NCBI GenBank assembly: GCA_029210225.1
Contig: JARGOJ010000416.1
Span: forward strand, 1-7,599
Origin: Planctomycetota bacterium
GTDB taxonomy: Bacteria > Planctomycetota > J058 > JARGOJ01
Direction: 5' to 3'
Length of the DNA: 7,599 nt
Within the stretch, counting starts at the first letter, position 1, and each line of letters opens with the position of its first letter. The translations under genes were made by a program, and so were the position numbers. Below the pieces are notes generated by a model. It was not told the origin of the DNA. It made no database searches and saw only the letters and a program-made list of their open reading frames with translations. Shown piece after piece: positions 6,557 to 7,599 of the stretch.

Positions 6557-6600
6557 TTTCCGGAGACTGATATCTCGGAGGTTTCCGGAACTCCGGAGAC
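6557..6600. repeat. Cluster of TCCGGA palindromes
   Basis: TCCGGA occurs three times in 44 bases. TCCGGAGAC is repeated directly at 6559-6567 and 6592-6600, TTTCCGGA at 6557-6564 and 6582-6589, and two perfect 8-base palindromes (TTCCGGAA, CTCCGGAG) abut at 6583-6598. It could be a binding site for a regulator or part of a decayed repeat element. It lies about 300 bases upstream of the chitinase start. Confidence 0.45.
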
Positions 6601-6941
6601 AGAGGGACGAAAAGACGCTGGCTCCAAAAGTCAAAAAATTAGCACAGCACTTCTGCTCTGATTGCGGTAGCAGTTATCAAGAGTCGGACAATAATAGTGG
6701 TTCTTGAGGGAAGGAAGGTGGCTAGGCCATGTCTAACTCCGATTGGGGAATTTGAAAATCCAGAGTGTGATTAGAGCCGGTAAAGTTAATGTTTTGAGGA
6801 CTCCGCCTGTTCCAAGGATAAATCAATGAGTTTCAGACAAGTTTTCAATGCGGTTGAAGCCGTTTTATTGACTCGATTCTAATTCGGCTGAGCTTCTAGC
6901 AATTGTTGAGTGCTTTGACCTCTTGGCTGCATTCTGAGGAT

Positions 6942-7599
6942 CTATTTGTTTCGTTTCTTTTTCAATTGTTCAATGGTCGATCGAATGCTAGGAGCACCGG
7001 GGTGATTGGGCTGAAGACTAAGGAATGTCTTGAAGTCACTTAGGGCTTGTTTCAGCTTTCCCAATTTTACAAATAGGTAGCCACGATTGACATAGGCTAA
7101 GCCAAAGTTCGGGGCGATTGAAATGGCTTTGTTGTAATTTTTTAGAGCGGCTTGACTGTCTCCCATATTGGCTCGAAGTCGCCCTCGATTGTTATAGGCC
7201 CATGCGAATTTTGGATCGATAGAAATGGCCATGCTGAAATCGTTTATGGCGGCTCCATTGTTTCCCATTTTCGCTCGGAGCATTCCTCGGTTGAAGTAGG
7301 CGTTGGCTTCTTTTGGGTTGACTGCAATGGCTTTGTCGTAGTCTTTGAGGGCGGCGTCACTGTCCCCCATTTCGGCTTTGAGAAGTCCACGGTTCACATA
7401 AGCGTCAGAGGCATTTGGCTCGATAGAAATGGCTTTGTTGTAATCGCTGAGAGCACTTCCTCTCTTCCCCGCTTCTTCTAGAAGAAGCCCTCGGTTGATG
7501 TATGCTTCATAGTCATTGGGCTTGAGAGAAATGGCTTTGTTGTAATCTTTGTAAGCAGCAGCTCGCTTCCCCATTTTTTTCAGGAATACCCCTCTAGTG
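6942..7599 (-). CDS. Tetratricopeptide-repeat (TPR) protein, 5' end outside the window
   Basis: The frame ends at TAG (6944-6942) and is open to the window edge. The Met at 7574 is not the start, because the codons before it (7598-7575) read TRGVFLKK and supply the missing first helix of a TPR unit. Five complete 34-residue repeats and the greater part of a sixth are visible, with the pattern AYxNRGxLxxxxGxxxxALxDYxKAIxIxP. The last unit is more diverged (LGKLKQALSDFKTFLSLQP). It is followed by a short basic tail ending KKKRNK. TPR arrays form a superhelical scaffold that binds peptides or partner proteins. No enzyme domain, signal peptide or membrane helix is seen in this part. The missing N-terminus could hold one, so the cellular location and role are unknown. 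The long gene-free stretch that follows suggests that it is transcribed separately from the chitinase gene. Confidence 0.9.
   Translation of the reverse strand, partial: TRGVFLKKMGKRAAAYKDYNKAISLKPNDYEAYINRGLLLEEAGKRGSALSDYNKAISIEPNASDAYVNRGLLKAEMGDSDAALKDYDKAIAVNPKEANAYFNRGMLRAKMGNNGAAINDFSMAISIDPKFAWAYNNRGRLRANMGDSQAALKNYNKAISIAPNFGLAYVNRGYLFVKLGKLKQALSDFKTFLSLQPNHPGAPSIRSTIEQLKKKRNK
6996..7599 (-). repeat. Tandem 102-bp repeats encoding the TPR units
   Basis: The TPR-coding units repeat every 102 bases. A 19-base core, GAAATGGCTTTGTTGTAAT on the plus strand, occurs identically at 7120-7138, 7426-7444 and 7528-7546, which are spaced by exact multiples of 102. Intervening units carry diverged copies. 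DNA-level identity between units, not only protein similarity, points to fairly recent unit duplication or gene conversion. Confidence 0.8.

Larger units (their letters stand above)
6256..6941. other. Gene-free stretch between the TPR gene and the chitinase gene
   Basis: Neither strand holds an open frame here with a start, a ribosome binding site and a recognisable product. What can be seen is the possible chitinase promoter near 6300, a run of nine T at 6374-6382, a cluster of TCCGGA palindromes at 6557-6600, and no tRNA, rRNA or clear terminator. It may hold a degraded gene or an undetected small RNA. The size is large compared with the other spacers in the window. Confidence 0.6.

Noticed and set aside
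6549..6707. Plus-strand frame containing a CSDCG zinc-ribbon-like motif
   Set aside because: It has no ATG or GTG, no ribosome binding site, and only one CxxC before a stop; a gene remnant is possible but unsupported.
6826..6882. Plus-strand 18-residue frame preceded by AAGGA
   Set aside because: It is too short to judge, with no conserved feature and no neighbouring plus-strand gene.
6942..7574. Treating the Met at 7574 as the start of the TPR protein
   Set aside because: The frame is open to the window edge, and the codons before this Met (TRGVFLKK) form the first helix of a TPR unit, so the Met is internal.
1..7599. tRNA, rRNA, CRISPR array, insertion sequence or attachment site
   Set aside because: No clover-leaf, direct-repeat array, transposase or terminal inverted repeat pair was seen anywhere in the window.

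Overview
The window carries five protein-coding genes, all on the minus strand, so transcription runs from the high-coordinate end to the low one. Base composition is close to balanced, starts are ATG, GTG and probably TTG, Shine-Dalgarno sites are strong at three of the genes, and one gene encodes an LSAC-type lipoprotein. This suggests a free-living Gram-negative bacterium. A deltaproteobacterial or Bdellovibrio-like lineage is a guess only; no marker gene is present to fix it.

Layout in order of transcription: (1) 7599-6942, the C-terminal part of a tetratricopeptide-repeat (TPR) protein whose start lies outside the window. (2) 6941-6256, about 690 bases with no convincing gene, holding a cluster of TCCGGA palindromes and a possible promoter for the next gene. 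(3) 6255-4675, a secreted lipoprotein made of a Pro/Thr linker, a Calx-beta domain and a GH18 chitinase domain with a complete catalytic motif, followed by a long perfect hairpin. (4) 4592-3771, an unrecognised 273-residue soluble protein with an uncertain start. (5) 3770-3610, a spacer with two stacked hairpins, a T run and an inverted repeat. (6) 3609-256, a 1117-residue two-module Clp/HSP100-type AAA+ protein fused to a release-factor-like C-terminus. (7) 259-1, the first 86 codons of another gene, which overlaps the AAA+ gene by ATGA and so is almost certainly co-expressed with it.

The most interesting part is 1-3609. The AAA+ protein has a normal second ATPase module, but its first module has lost the Walker B acidic pair. 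Both pore loops lack the aromatic residue used for substrate threading. The C-terminus resembles domains 1, 2 and 4 of bacterial class I release factors, without the GGQ catalytic domain and without the codon-reading SPF/PxT loop. This looks like an ATP-driven machine that may act on ribosomes or translation complexes, not an ordinary protein disaggregase. Its coupled downstream partner begins with a short beta-strand/helix pattern that resembles segments of the AAA+ protein's own N-terminus. That module is a candidate for an undescribed or little-described ribosome-associated quality-control system. All functional statements about it are inference from sequence reading.
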